Source of the DNA: Actinopolymorpha alba DSM 45243
GTDB lineage: Bacteria > Actinomycetota > Actinomycetes > Propionibacteriales > Actinopolymorphaceae
Length of the DNA: 64,000 nt
Direction of reading: 5' to 3'
Assembly: GCF_000373925.1 (NCBI RefSeq)
Contig: NZ_KB892752.1
Span: 1 to 64,000 of the forward strand
Part shown: piece by piece, positions 52,689 to 60,235 of the stretch
Layout of the letters: each line of letters begins with the position of its first letter
How positions within the stretch are numbered: the first letter of the stretch is position 1
Program-made: the position numbers and the translations under genes
The notes under the pieces: model-generated
What the model saw: only the letters and a program-made list of their open reading frames with translations
What the model was told of the DNA's origin: nothing
The model's database searches: none

Positions 52689-53590
52689 CCGCCGCAAGTA
52701 ACCAGATCCCAGTCACCGTCATCGGCCTCGGTCCGATGGGCCGCGCGATGGCCAACACCCTGCTCACGGGCGGGCACCCCGTCACGGTGTGGAACCGCAC
52801 CCCGAGCCGCGCCGACGAACTCGTCGCCGCGGGTGCGACGCTCGCTCCCACTCCGGCGGCAGCGGTCGCCGCAAGCGAGCTGACCATCCTCAGCCTCACG
52901 GACTACCAGGCGATGTACGACATCCTCGGCCCGGTCGTCGAAGACCCGCGGAACGCCGATGCCCTTGCTGGCAAGGTCCTCGTCAATCTCAGCTCGGATA
53001 CGCCGGACGTGTCCCGCGACGCTGCGACCTGGGCGACCAAACAGGGAGCGAGCTTCGTGACGGGCGGTCTGATGGTGCCCGCCCCGGCCGTCGGCACTCC
53101 CAGCGCGTACGCGTTCTACAGCGGACCCAAGGACGTGTTCGGCGCGTACGAACCCGTGCTGAGGTTGATCGGAGAGCCGAAGTACCTCGGCGCCGACCCG
53201 GGCCTGGCGCAGCTCTTCTACCAGGCGCACCTCGACGTCTTCCTCACCGGGCTGTCGAGCCTGCTCCACGCGACGGCGCTCGTCACCGCGGCGGGCGTCC
53301 CGGCCGCGGAGTTCCTGCCCGGTGCGCTGACCACGTTGACCGACATCCCCGCGATGATCGGCGACGGGCACGAACTCGCCCGCCAACTGGAATCCGGCGA
53401 CCACCCCGGTCACCTCAGTACGGCAACGATGATGGGCGCCACGGCCGACCACATCCTGCGTACCAGCCAGCAAGCGGGCATTGACGTCGAGCTGCCCACG
53501 GCGGTCAAGGCGCACTACGACAGGGCGATCGCCGCCGGCCACGGTGCCGACAACTGGACCGCTCTCTACGAGGTCATCAAGGCACACTGA
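52685..53590 (+). CDS. Imine reductase-like NAD(P)-binding protein 2
   Basis: A 301-residue paralogue of the preceding gene. The start IPVTVIGLGPMGRAMANTLL, then VTVWNRTPSRADELVAAG, GKVLVNLSSDTPDVSRDAAT and FVTGGLMVPAPAVGTPSAYA follow the same plan. The C-terminal helices contain ALVTAAGVPAAEFLPGALTT. The two proteins share fold and motif order but differ widely in residues, so the duplication is old or they were brought together. Imine reductases are dimers that share helices, and a heterodimer is conceivable. The ATG overlaps the upstream stop. Confidence 0.87.
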   Translation: MTAASNQIPVTVIGLGPMGRAMANTLLTGGHPVTVWNRTPSRADELVAAGATLAPTPAAAVAASELTILSLTDYQAMYDILGPVVEDPRNADALAGKVLVNLSSDTPDVSRDAATWATKQGASFVTGGLMVPAPAVGTPSAYAFYSGPKDVFGAYEPVLRLIGEPKYLGADPGLAQLFYQAHLDVFLTGLSSLLHATALVTAAGVPAAEFLPGALTTLTDIPAMIGDGHELARQLESGDHPGHLSTATMMGATADHILRTSQQAGIDVELPTAVKAHYDRAIAAGHGADNWTALYEVIKAH

Positions 53591-54015
53591 CCGCACGCGC
53601 TACCAGGTGTGTTTGGCGGCCTCTCGTAGGGCGACGTCTCGATTCGGGGCGTAGGGGCCGCCAGACGTGCCGATGTCCGCACTGTGCGGGGAACTGACAT
53701 CTGGCGTGCGTTGATCCGCATGATCTACCCGCAAGCCGGCTGGGGCGTGTCCCGTAGATCAGGCTCGGTCAGCGAGCGGCACGCATCCCGCGTGAGGTGG
53801 CTGGTCGGTGGGGTGAGTGGAACCTACTCGAGCTTTTGTCTCACCTTCTGGTCAATCCAGGGGGTTGTCTCACATTGTGTACACCTGGCGGGTACTTCAC
53901 ATGGCTAGCACCTGCTTTGCATGGCGTCCATGCCATGTGAAGCCCGTAATGACCACGTATACGTGATCATTCAGGGGGCTGGCCTCCACCGGAAAACCTG
54001 ATCTCCAGGACACGC
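53591..54015. other. Intergenic region rich in inverted repeats
   Basis: No gene is credible. From left to right there are an imperfect stem GGCGGCCTCTCG / GTAGGGGCCGCC at about 53613-53658 (a likely terminator for the reductase operon), two near-direct repeats TTGTCTCACCTT and TTGTCTCACATT at about 53836 and 53868 that look like a worn mobile-element end, and the CACGTATACGTG composite element at 53895-53974. Confidence 0.5.
53895..53974. repeat. CACGTATACGTG palindromic element, copy 4, with hairpin
   Basis: The hairpin CTTCACATGGC / GCCATGTGAAG (53895-53942) is followed after five bases by AATGACCACGTATACGTGAT (from 53948). Hairpin stem, spacer (GTAATGACC) and palindrome match the element before eno at 42188-42246, while the hairpin loop differs. 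It stands between two convergent genes. Confidence 0.75.
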
Positions 54016-54657
54016 CTACAGGCCGAACTCCTTCAGGCAGGGCTTGAGTCCCTCGATGGTGACGCTAGGCCGGTTCGTGGCCGCCCATCCCTCGCGGGTC
54101 AGGCGGAATCGTTGGGAGATCACGGGCTTGCCGTTCAAAACGTCGCGGTCGATGCCGTCGGGCTGGTAACCGAGTTTGCGAGAGACACCTATTGATGGGC
54201 TGTTGTCTGTGAACGACAGGGAGGTCGCCTCGACCGCGTTGAGTCCGGCGAAGGCCAGGTGTAGGGCCGCGGAGCGCATTTCGGTGCCGATACCGCGGCC
54301 TTGGTACTCCAGTCCCAGCCACGATCCCGTGACCACCTCGCGCAGCGTCGGGAAGTCGCGCGACCTCAGGTCCTGGATACCCACCGGGCGCCCGTGCTCG
54401 AAGACCGCGAGGTCGAGCGCCCAGGCCCCGGGAGTCCAGGTGCCGCGCCGATGCCAGTGGCGCTGCATGACCACGCGCGCCCGCTCCACGGGAGGAGCGT
54501 CCGCCCACGGGGTGAGGAACGGCTGTTCGTGGGGTTCGTGGACCCCGCGCGCCGCCACGTCGGCCAGCTCGCCGAGTTCGTCCTCGGTGGGGAGCCGGAG
54601 TTCGAGGCGGGCGGTCCGGATACGCAAGCCCAGCAGGGGCCAGTGGTCGATCAGCAC
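54016..54657 (-). CDS. GNAT-family acetyltransferase (RimJ/RimL type)
   Basis: A 213-residue acetyltransferase of the Acetyltransf_3 (RimJ-like) class. RTARLELRLPTEDELGELAD opens the fold, DLAVFEHGRPVGIQDLRSRD leads to SWLGLEYQGRGIGTEMRSAA (acetyl-CoA loop), and SLSFTDNSPSIGVSRKLGYQ to the end of the core. Members modify amino groups of proteins or small molecules. It runs towards the repeat-rich region. The neighbouring membrane protein gene lies 85 bases upstream in the same direction. The substrate is unknown. Confidence 0.88.
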   Translation of the reverse strand: MLIDHWPLLGLRIRTARLELRLPTEDELGELADVAARGVHEPHEQPFLTPWADAPPVERARVVMQRHWHRRGTWTPGAWALDLAVFEHGRPVGIQDLRSRDFPTLREVVTGSWLGLEYQGRGIGTEMRSAALHLAFAGLNAVEATSLSFTDNSPSIGVSRKLGYQPDGIDRDVLNGKPVISQRFRLTREGWAATNRPSVTIEGLKPCLKEFGL

Positions 54658-54742
54658 CGCCGAAGTATCGACCGAGGAACCTGCGCAAGCCCAGGGAATT
54701 TTGGTGCGCCTGTCTCCGCGCGGCTGCCCCGAGTCGCGCCGG

Positions 54743-55414
54743 TCAGTGCCCGAGTAGCCCCGCGATGCGGACCACTGAGTCGAGTGCCGGCAGGACCCGC
54801 GCGGGCTCCATCCGGCCCTGCCAGTAGACCAGCAGGTCAGTGCCGTGCAGGCTCCAGTTCGGTGTCAGCCCCGCCAGATGGGTGCGTACCAACGCCGGCC
54901 CGATGATCTGGCGGACCATCTCCGGGTGGGTGCTCCGCACGTGGAAGTCCTTGTCGAACTGATCGATGCCGATCTCGGTGTCGTCCGGACCGTTGAGCCA
55001 GCGCCACATCCGTGATCCCGAGCCCCGGCTGCTGACCTCGATGCCGGGGTACGTATAGGGCAGATGTACGACACAGACCACGAAGTCGTGACTGTCGGTG
55101 GTGACCTGGGTCTGGCCGTTCACATGCGTCGTCTGCGTCGTGTGGTAGGTGTACTCCGCGACGCTCACGGGCATGTCACGGTAGATGCCGGTGAAGAGAC
55201 AGCGCACCCCGCGCGGGTTGGCACCGGGGAGCCTGGCCGTCCAGGGCACCTCGACGCTTCCGGCATATGCCGTCCAGCCGATCGAGTGCGCCCATGCGGC
55301 GAGTGACTCAAGGCGCCGTTGTTCTCTGCGCTGGGCGAGCATGACGAGGGGGACCGTCAGCACGACGAGCGCGGCGACGAGGGCAATGACGATGACAGCG
55401 ATGATCGCGCCCAA
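54743..55414 (-). CDS. Single-pass membrane protein (hypothetical)
   Basis: A 223-residue protein with one N-terminal helix (AIIAVIVIALVAALVVLTVP) and a mixed alpha/beta cytoplasmic region. RLESLAAWAHSIGWTAYAGS and CLFTGIYRDMPVSVAEYTYH are followed by VCVVHLPYTYPGIEVSSRGS and VRSTHPEMVRQIIGPALVRT. The pattern recalls DUF3137-like actinobacterial membrane proteins, but the family is not certain. A TTG start at 55414 is chosen because GGGAGGG precedes it by 5 bases; a longer frame would run into the Rex site. It is divergent from the NADH dehydrogenase gene. Confidence 0.65.
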   Translation of the reverse strand: MGAIIAVIVIALVAALVVLTVPLVMLAQRREQRRLESLAAWAHSIGWTAYAGSVEVPWTARLPGANPRGVRCLFTGIYRDMPVSVAEYTYHTTQTTHVNGQTQVTTDSHDFVVCVVHLPYTYPGIEVSSRGSGSRMWRWLNGPDDTEIGIDQFDKDFHVRSTHPEMVRQIIGPALVRTHLAGLTPNWSLHGTDLLVYWQGRMEPARVLPALDSVVRIAGLLGH

Positions 55415-55490
55415 AGCTTCCCTCCCACGTTCCTTCGAGCTTAAGCGTCCGACGAAGGTCGTTGTGACGTTCCCGACAGGCTCAGGGACT

Positions 55491-55508
55491 TTGTGAATGT
55501 ATTCACGA
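55491..55508. promoter_or_regulatory. Rex (redox-sensing repressor) operator
   Basis: TTGTGAATGTATTCACGA fits the Rex consensus TTGTGAANNNNTTCACAA at 13 of 14 defined positions and contains the perfect palindrome GTGAATGTATTCAC. It lies 39 bases upstream of the start of the type II NADH dehydrogenase gene, a well-known Rex target in actinobacteria. High NADH releases Rex and induces the gene. Confidence 0.8.
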
Positions 55509-55546
55509 GGGACTAACGTGATGGATGACCGAGGAGGTGAACGGAC

Positions 55547-56923
55547 GTGAACAAACGCCACGTCCTCATCGTCGGGGGCGGGTACGTCGGGATGTACGCC
55601 GCGCTCCGGCTCCAGAAAGCTCTCCGCCGGGACATCAAGAAGGGCGCCGTCGAGATCACGGTCGTCGACCCGCGCTCATACATGACATACCAGCCGTTCC
55701 TGCCCGAAGCGGCCGCCGGAAATCTCGAACCCCGGCACGTCGTGGTGGCTCTTCGACGGGTGCTCCCACACGTGAAGGTCATCACCGGCCGGGTCGTGGC
55801 CATCGACCACGCGAACCGCACCGCCCGCATCGAACCCCGCGGGGGCGACGAATACGACCTCCACTACGACGAGTTGGTTGTCGCGCTCGGGTCAGTTGCC
55901 CGGACGCTCCCCATTCCAGGGCTCGCCCAGGTCGGCATCGGCTTCAAGCAGGTCGAAGAAGCGATCTGGCTCCGCAACCACGTCATTGACCGGCTCGATG
56001 TCGCCGAGTCGACCCGGGACGAGGCGGCCCGCCGCCGGGCGCTGTCGTTCGTCTTCGTCGGCGGTGGGTACGCCGGCGTGGAGGCGCTCGGCGAACTCGA
56101 GGACATGGCCCGGTATGCCTGCCGCTACTACGAACACGTGAACCCTGACGAGATGCGCTGGGTTCTCGTGGAGGTCGCCGACCGGATCCTCCCCGAGGTG
56201 GGGGAGGAGATGGGTCGCTACACGGTCGACGAACTCCGCAAACGCGGCATCGACGTGAAGCTCCACACCCGGCTCGAATCCTGCGTGGACGGGCATGTCG
56301 TCCTCTCCGACGGGACGGAGTTCGACTCCGACACGATCGTGTGGACCGCCGGTGTGAAGGCGAACCCCGTACTTGCCGCCTCCGACCTGCCGCTCGACGA
56401 CAAGGCGCGGGTCAGGGCTGAGGCCAACCTGCGGATCGTCGACACTGAGGACGCCTGGGCGGCCGGCGACAGTGCCGCCGTACCCGACCTGACCGGCCCG
56501 CCAGGTGCGATGTGCGGCCCGTCGGCCCAGCACGCGGTGCGCCAGGCCAAGGTGCTCGGCGACAACGTCGCACGCGCCCTACACGGTCGTCCGATCCGGG
56601 ACTACCGCCACAAGTATGTCGGCTCGGTCGCGAGCCTCGGCCTGGGCAAGGGCGTCGCGCAGGTCTACGGCATCAAGCTCAAGGGCTGGCTCGCGTGGTT
56701 CATGCACCGCACCTACCACGTCAGCCGGATGCCGACCCTGAACCGCAAGATCCGCATCATCCTCGACTGGACGCTCGCCCTCTTCTTCCACCGCGAGCTG
56801 GTCTCGCTCGGCACCCTGCAGCGGCCACGGGAGGAGTTCGAACGAAGCGCTCTTCCGCGCCAGGCGACGCCGCTCGAACACGTCGGCGGGGCGGCCCGGG
56901 CGGGGGTCGGTCTCAGGAGATAG
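55547..56923 (+). CDS. ndh: Type II NADH dehydrogenase
   Basis: A 458-residue membrane-bound flavoenzyme that passes electrons from NADH to menaquinone without pumping protons. The FAD site is KRHVLIVGGGYVGMYAALRL and the NADH site LSFVFVGGGYAGVEALGELE. The second FAD motif is RIVDTEDAWAAGDSAAVPDL, followed by GPSAQHAVRQAKVLGDN with the quinone-site Gln pair (AQHAVRQ). The C-terminal amphipathic part (LGKGVAQVYGIKLKGWLAWFMHRTYH) anchors it to the membrane. The GTG start has GAGGAGGT 7 bases upstream. The Rex-like operator upstream ties it to the redox state. Confidence 0.93.
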   Translation: MNKRHVLIVGGGYVGMYAALRLQKALRRDIKKGAVEITVVDPRSYMTYQPFLPEAAAGNLEPRHVVVALRRVLPHVKVITGRVVAIDHANRTARIEPRGGDEYDLHYDELVVALGSVARTLPIPGLAQVGIGFKQVEEAIWLRNHVIDRLDVAESTRDEAARRRALSFVFVGGGYAGVEALGELEDMARYACRYYEHVNPDEMRWVLVEVADRILPEVGEEMGRYTVDELRKRGIDVKLHTRLESCVDGHVVLSDGTEFDSDTIVWTAGVKANPVLAASDLPLDDKARVRAEANLRIVDTEDAWAAGDSAAVPDLTGPPGAMCGPSAQHAVRQAKVLGDNVARALHGRPIRDYRHKYVGSVASLGLGKGVAQVYGIKLKGWLAWFMHRTYHVSRMPTLNRKIRIILDWTLALFFHRELVSLGTLQRPREEFERSALPRQATPLEHVGGAARAGVGLRR

Positions 56924-56983
56924 CGTCGGACGCGGCGATCCGTGGCCGGTCCACGGATGGTCGTACGAACAATGGGGGTGAGC

Positions 56984-58261
56984 GTGGCCGGACCAGTTGT
57001 CGCGGAACGCCTTCATGACGTGTTACGCCGGTTGTTCGGCCGGGAGGCGCCGGTCCGCATCCACGCGTGGGACGGATCGGTGGCCGGTCCGGCCGATGCG
57101 CCGGTCGTGCGGGTCCACTCCCGGCGGGCGCTTCGCCGCCTGATGTGGCGACCTGACGAGTTGGGGTTGGCGCGCGCCTACGTCGCGGGGGAGGTGGACG
57201 TCGAAGGTGACCTGCTCACCGCGCTGGAGCGGCTGGCGCCGTTCGGGCGTTCCATCGGGCGGCGTCCCGAGCTGACAGCGGCCGACCGGAGCGAGTTGTT
57301 GCGCACCGCCGTCCTTCTCGGCGCCGTCGGCCCGCAGCCGAAGCCTCCGCCCGAGGAGATCACCGGAGCCGACCGCCGGCACGCGCTGGTCCGCGACAAG
57401 ACGCTGAGCGGCGCGCATGACGGGCCGGTGACTCCGGCGCTCCTCGCGCGGGTCTTCGGGGAGACGCTCGTGCCCTCCAGCGGGTACTGGTCCGATCCGT
57501 CGTACACCCTCGACGACGCCCAGCGGGCCGGTCTGGAGCTCGCCTGCCGCAAGCTCGGGTTGACGAGCGGGATGCGGGTGCTGGACGTCGGCTGCGGTTG
57601 GGGTGCGTTCCTGCTGCACGCGGCGGAGAGGTACGGCGTGACCGGCGTCGGTATCACGCTGTCCCCCGACCAGGTGGAGGTGGCGACCAAGCGGGCGGTC
57701 GAGGCCGGACTCGCCGACCGGGTGGAGTTTCGCCTGGCCGACTGGCGGGAGGTCATCGACGGTCCGTACGACGCGATCGTCGGCAGCGGGATGATGGAGT
57801 ACGTCGGGTCGGCCCGGCTCGCGGAGTACGCCGGAACCCTCCACGAGCTCCTGCGCCCGGGCGGCCGGTTGCTCGTCCACCAGGTCAGCCGGCGCGGCGA
57901 CCCGGTGGTGCAGGAGCGGTCCTTCATCGACGCGTACGTCTTCCCGGGCGCCGAGCTGCTGCCACTGGGGACGATCGTCGGCACCTTCGAGGGGGCGGGG
58001 TTCGAGGTACGCGACCTCGAGTCGTTCCGGGAGCACTACGCGCGGAGCCTGCGGGCCTGGGTCAGTAACCTCGAGGAGGCCTGGACCGCGTGCGTACGCC
58101 AGACCTCGCCGGGGCGGGCCCGGGTCTGGCATCTGCATCTCGCGGTGTCTGCCCTGGCCTTCGAGGCGGCGAGGATCAGCGTCCACCAGCTCCTTGCCGT
58201 CCGGCCCCAGTCGGACGGACGATCCGGGATGCCGAGCACCCGATTGGAGTGGACGCTCTAG
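56984..58261 (+). CDS. Cyclopropane-fatty-acyl-phospholipid synthase family protein
   Basis: A 425-residue CFA/mycolic-acid-type methyltransferase that modifies unsaturated acyl chains in membrane lipids with SAM. An N-terminal lipid-binding part (PVVRVHSRRALRRLMWRPDE, LGLARAYVAGEVDVEGDLLT) precedes the catalytic domain: GLTSGMRVLDVGCGWGAFLL, VGITLSPDQVEVATKRAVEA, DAIVGSGMMEYVG and FIDAYVFPGAELLPLG. The usual bicarbonate-site residues appear conserved. The GTG at 56984 is chosen for GGGGGTGA just before it; an ATG at 56972 and GTG at 56942 are also possible. It lies 60 bases after ndh. Confidence 0.9.
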   Translation: MAGPVVAERLHDVLRRLFGREAPVRIHAWDGSVAGPADAPVVRVHSRRALRRLMWRPDELGLARAYVAGEVDVEGDLLTALERLAPFGRSIGRRPELTAADRSELLRTAVLLGAVGPQPKPPPEEITGADRRHALVRDKTLSGAHDGPVTPALLARVFGETLVPSSGYWSDPSYTLDDAQRAGLELACRKLGLTSGMRVLDVGCGWGAFLLHAAERYGVTGVGITLSPDQVEVATKRAVEAGLADRVEFRLADWREVIDGPYDAIVGSGMMEYVGSARLAEYAGTLHELLRPGGRLLVHQVSRRGDPVVQERSFIDAYVFPGAELLPLGTIVGTFEGAGFEVRDLESFREHYARSLRAWVSNLEEAWTACVRQTSPGRARVWHLHLAVSALAFEAARISVHQLLAVRPQSDGRSGMPSTRLEWTL

Positions 58262-58319
58262 TGTCATCTGGTGAGTGCAGGCTCTAGCCTGGCGCCGAGC
58301 ACGTGGACGTGAGTAGCAA

Positions 58320-58401
58320 GCCCCCGTAGCCCAATTGGTCGAGGCGGCCCACTTAAAATGGGTGTCAGTTTTTGTGGGTTCGAATCCCACCGGGGGCACC
58401 A
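58320..58401 (+). tRNA. tRNA-Leu (anticodon UAA), short variable arm, CCA encoded
   Basis: A complete cloverleaf. The acceptor stem is GCCCCCG/CGGGGGC with discriminator A (58398) and encoded CCA. The D-arm contains AATTGGTC. The anticodon stem GCCCA/TGGGT holds the loop CTTAAAA with anticodon TAA (58354-58356), which reads UUA leucine codons. The T arm is GTGGG-TTCGAAT-CCCAC. The variable region is only about 10 unpaired bases (GTCAGTTTTT), where a leucine tRNA normally has a long stem. UUA codons are rare in high-GC actinobacteria. Confidence 0.9.
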
Positions 58402-58496
58402 CCCACATCGCCAAGCTCCGCGCGTATCGAACGGTGACCACAGTCGGGACATCGGGTTGTAGCGCTTCGTAGCACACCCGAGATATCCTCGGCCGC

Positions 58497-58766
58497 ATGA
58501 CCGAGCACGCGTCGCACGAGATTACCCAGCGGGAACTCCGCAACGACTCGGGCGCGATCATGCGCGCGGTTGAGCGGGGCGAATCGTTCACGATTACTCG
58601 TAATGGGACTCCGGTAGGACGTCTGATCCCCTTGCGTCGGCGCACGTATGTCCCTCGTGAAGAAGTGCTGGCTGCCTTCGCCACCGCGCCGGTTCTCGAC
58701 GCGGAAAGGTTCCGCCGGGACATCGACACCGTCGCTGACCAGGATCCCTTCCGCCGTGAGTGGTGA
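58497..58766 (+). CDS. Phd/YefM-type antitoxin
   Basis: An 89-residue antitoxin. HEITQRELRNDSGAIMRAVE followed by RGESFTITRNGTPVGRLIPL is the Phd/YefM DNA-binding and dimerisation fold. The C-terminal tail (EEVLAAFATAPVLDAERFRR, DIDTVADQDPFRREW) is the toxin-wrapping part. It should repress its own operon and neutralise the PIN toxin that follows with an 11-base overlap. The pair stands directly after a tRNA gene, a common site for mobile TA modules. Confidence 0.92.
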   Translation: MTEHASHEITQRELRNDSGAIMRAVERGESFTITRNGTPVGRLIPLRRRTYVPREEVLAAFATAPVLDAERFRRDIDTVADQDPFRREW

Positions 58767-59172
58767 CCAGGTAAGCCGCGGTCTGGTCGACACGAACATC
58801 GTCGTCCACCTGCCGGCTCTCGACCCGTCACACCTACCGGACGAAATGGTGATCAGCGCGGTGACTCTCGCCGAGCTGTCCGCGGCGCCCCACCATGCCG
58901 GTGATGCCGCGGAACGGGCACGACGAATGTCGGTCCTCCAACACGTCGAGGCCACCTTCGATCCGTTGCCCTTCGATACCGAGGCTGCCCGTGCTTATGG
59001 GCTGGTCTCAGCCGCTGTGCTTGAGGTTGGACGTAAGCCGCGCCGGCGGGTCGCCGATCTCATGATCGCCTCCGTCGCGATCGCGCATCGGCTGCCGCTC
59101 TATACCACCAACCCGGATGACTTCACCGGACTCAATGATCTTGTCACCGTCGTTTCGGTCAAGCGGCCTTGA
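58756..59172 (+). CDS. VapC-like PIN domain ribonuclease toxin
   Basis: A 138-residue PIN-domain toxin, a metal-dependent RNase that in this family cuts tRNA or rRNA. The acidic residues are in GLVDTNIVVHLPALDPSHLP (first Asp), ISAVTLAELSAAPHHAGDA (Glu), RVADLMIASVAIAHRLPLYT (Asp) and TTNPDDFTGLND (last Asp). The set is complete, so it should be active. The GTG start overlaps the antitoxin end, as in most vapBC operons. Confidence 0.92.
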   Translation: MSGDQVSRGLVDTNIVVHLPALDPSHLPDEMVISAVTLAELSAAPHHAGDAAERARRMSVLQHVEATFDPLPFDTEAARAYGLVSAAVLEVGRKPRRRVADLMIASVAIAHRLPLYTTNPDDFTGLNDLVTVVSVKRP

Positions 59173-59303
59173 GGTTCCTGGCCACCGACACGGCCTGACC
59201 GCCGCGCGCCACTCAGGACAAAATGGCCGGCGGTTCACTTCCCGGCACCGCGTTTGTCGGTACCGTTCAGCTGCGGCCGACGCTTTACGGCTGCACTGCG
59301 ACG

Positions 59304-59810
59304 TCACAGCGCCCGGCGCATGCAGCCCCGAGGCCACCGGTCCAGGCCGTGTGTCGCTTCGCGCTCGCGAATCTTCCGCAGGCCCGGGGTGAGCTCGCTG
59401 TCATCCAGGAGCTGGAAGCCGCAGCGCGCATAGTAGGGGGCGTTCCACGGGACCTCGACGAACGTGGTGAGGGTCAAGGCGGGCGCCCCCTCGCTGGTGG
59501 CGTGAATCGCCAGATGGTTCAGCAGAGCCCGGCCGATACCGCGATGCGCACTGCCCGGGTGCACCGAGACCTGTTCGACATGGAGGTTGCCGTCGACACG
59601 GTCGGCGATCAGGTAGGCGACCGGGGTATCGGCCTCGTTGACCGCGACCCAGGCCAGCCCGGCCCGGTGGTAACGGGCGAGCTCGCCGAGCGGGAGCGGC
59701 TCGTCGTCGGCGATCTCCGGCATGCCGATGTCGCGGAAGCACCGACCGGCGGCCCGCTCGATGTCCTGCAGGCGAGGCAGCTCGTCCAGACGCACGGCTC
59801 GAATATCCAT
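59304..59810 (-). CDS. GNAT-family N-acetyltransferase
   Basis: A 168-residue acetyltransferase. DIRAVRLDELPRLQDIERAA starts the fold. GLAWVAVNEADTPVAYLIAD is followed by NLHVEQVSVHPGSAHRGIGR with the acetyl-CoA loop, ALLNHLAIHATSEGAPALTL and TFVEVPWNAPYYARCGFQLL. The last 40 residues (REREATHGLDRWPRGCMRRA) match common actinobacterial GNATs. The ATG at 59810 fits the fold start; the frame continues upstream through GC repeats. No ribosome site is clear. The substrate is unknown. Confidence 0.85.
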   Translation of the reverse strand: MDIRAVRLDELPRLQDIERAAGRCFRDIGMPEIADDEPLPLGELARYHRAGLAWVAVNEADTPVAYLIADRVDGNLHVEQVSVHPGSAHRGIGRALLNHLAIHATSEGAPALTLTTFVEVPWNAPYYARCGFQLLDDSELTPGLRKIREREATHGLDRWPRGCMRRAL

Positions 59811-60094
59811 GGACGCATTGTCCAGGGGCAGCCGGACGGGGCACCGAGATAGGCGGCCACGCCGGACTGCCGCCCGCCGCTGGACCTCTCTGGTCACAAC
59901 AGGGATGGACGACCCGGAGTGGTCAGGGAGGCAATCCGGCGGGCAAGGCTCTGGTATGCGTGCCGATCGCATCCGTCGCCTTCTGGACCTGACCGACGAG
60001 CGGTAGTAACTTCCCCGGGAACCCACGACCCGGGTGAAACGTCTCCGAAGTGACGACACCGGCTTTGCCGATTCATTACCATTGCCGTCACTGT

Positions 60095-60185
60095 GTGGGT
60101 TCCGGCCCCCACGGGCTTCGCCCGTAGGGCCCACCCCCACCGCCATTGTGGGTCCCGGTCCCGCGGGCTTCGCCCGTAGGGCCAC
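60095..60185. repeat. GGGCTTCGCCC palindrome family, two copies
   Basis: Two copies (60095-60134 and 60148-60185), each with a GTGGG-TCCGG-like left side, the hairpin GGGCTTCGCCC and then GTAGGGCCAC or GTAGGGCCCAC on the right. They are about 53 bases apart, between the GNAT and the Bax-inhibitor-like gene. The same core is found twice at 47824-47919. They may also act as the terminator or as leader hairpins. Confidence 0.75.
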
Positions 60186-60235
60186 CCCACTGCCCCGCAC
60201 GCCATCGGATCCGCCTCGGCGGAGGAGGACAGAGC

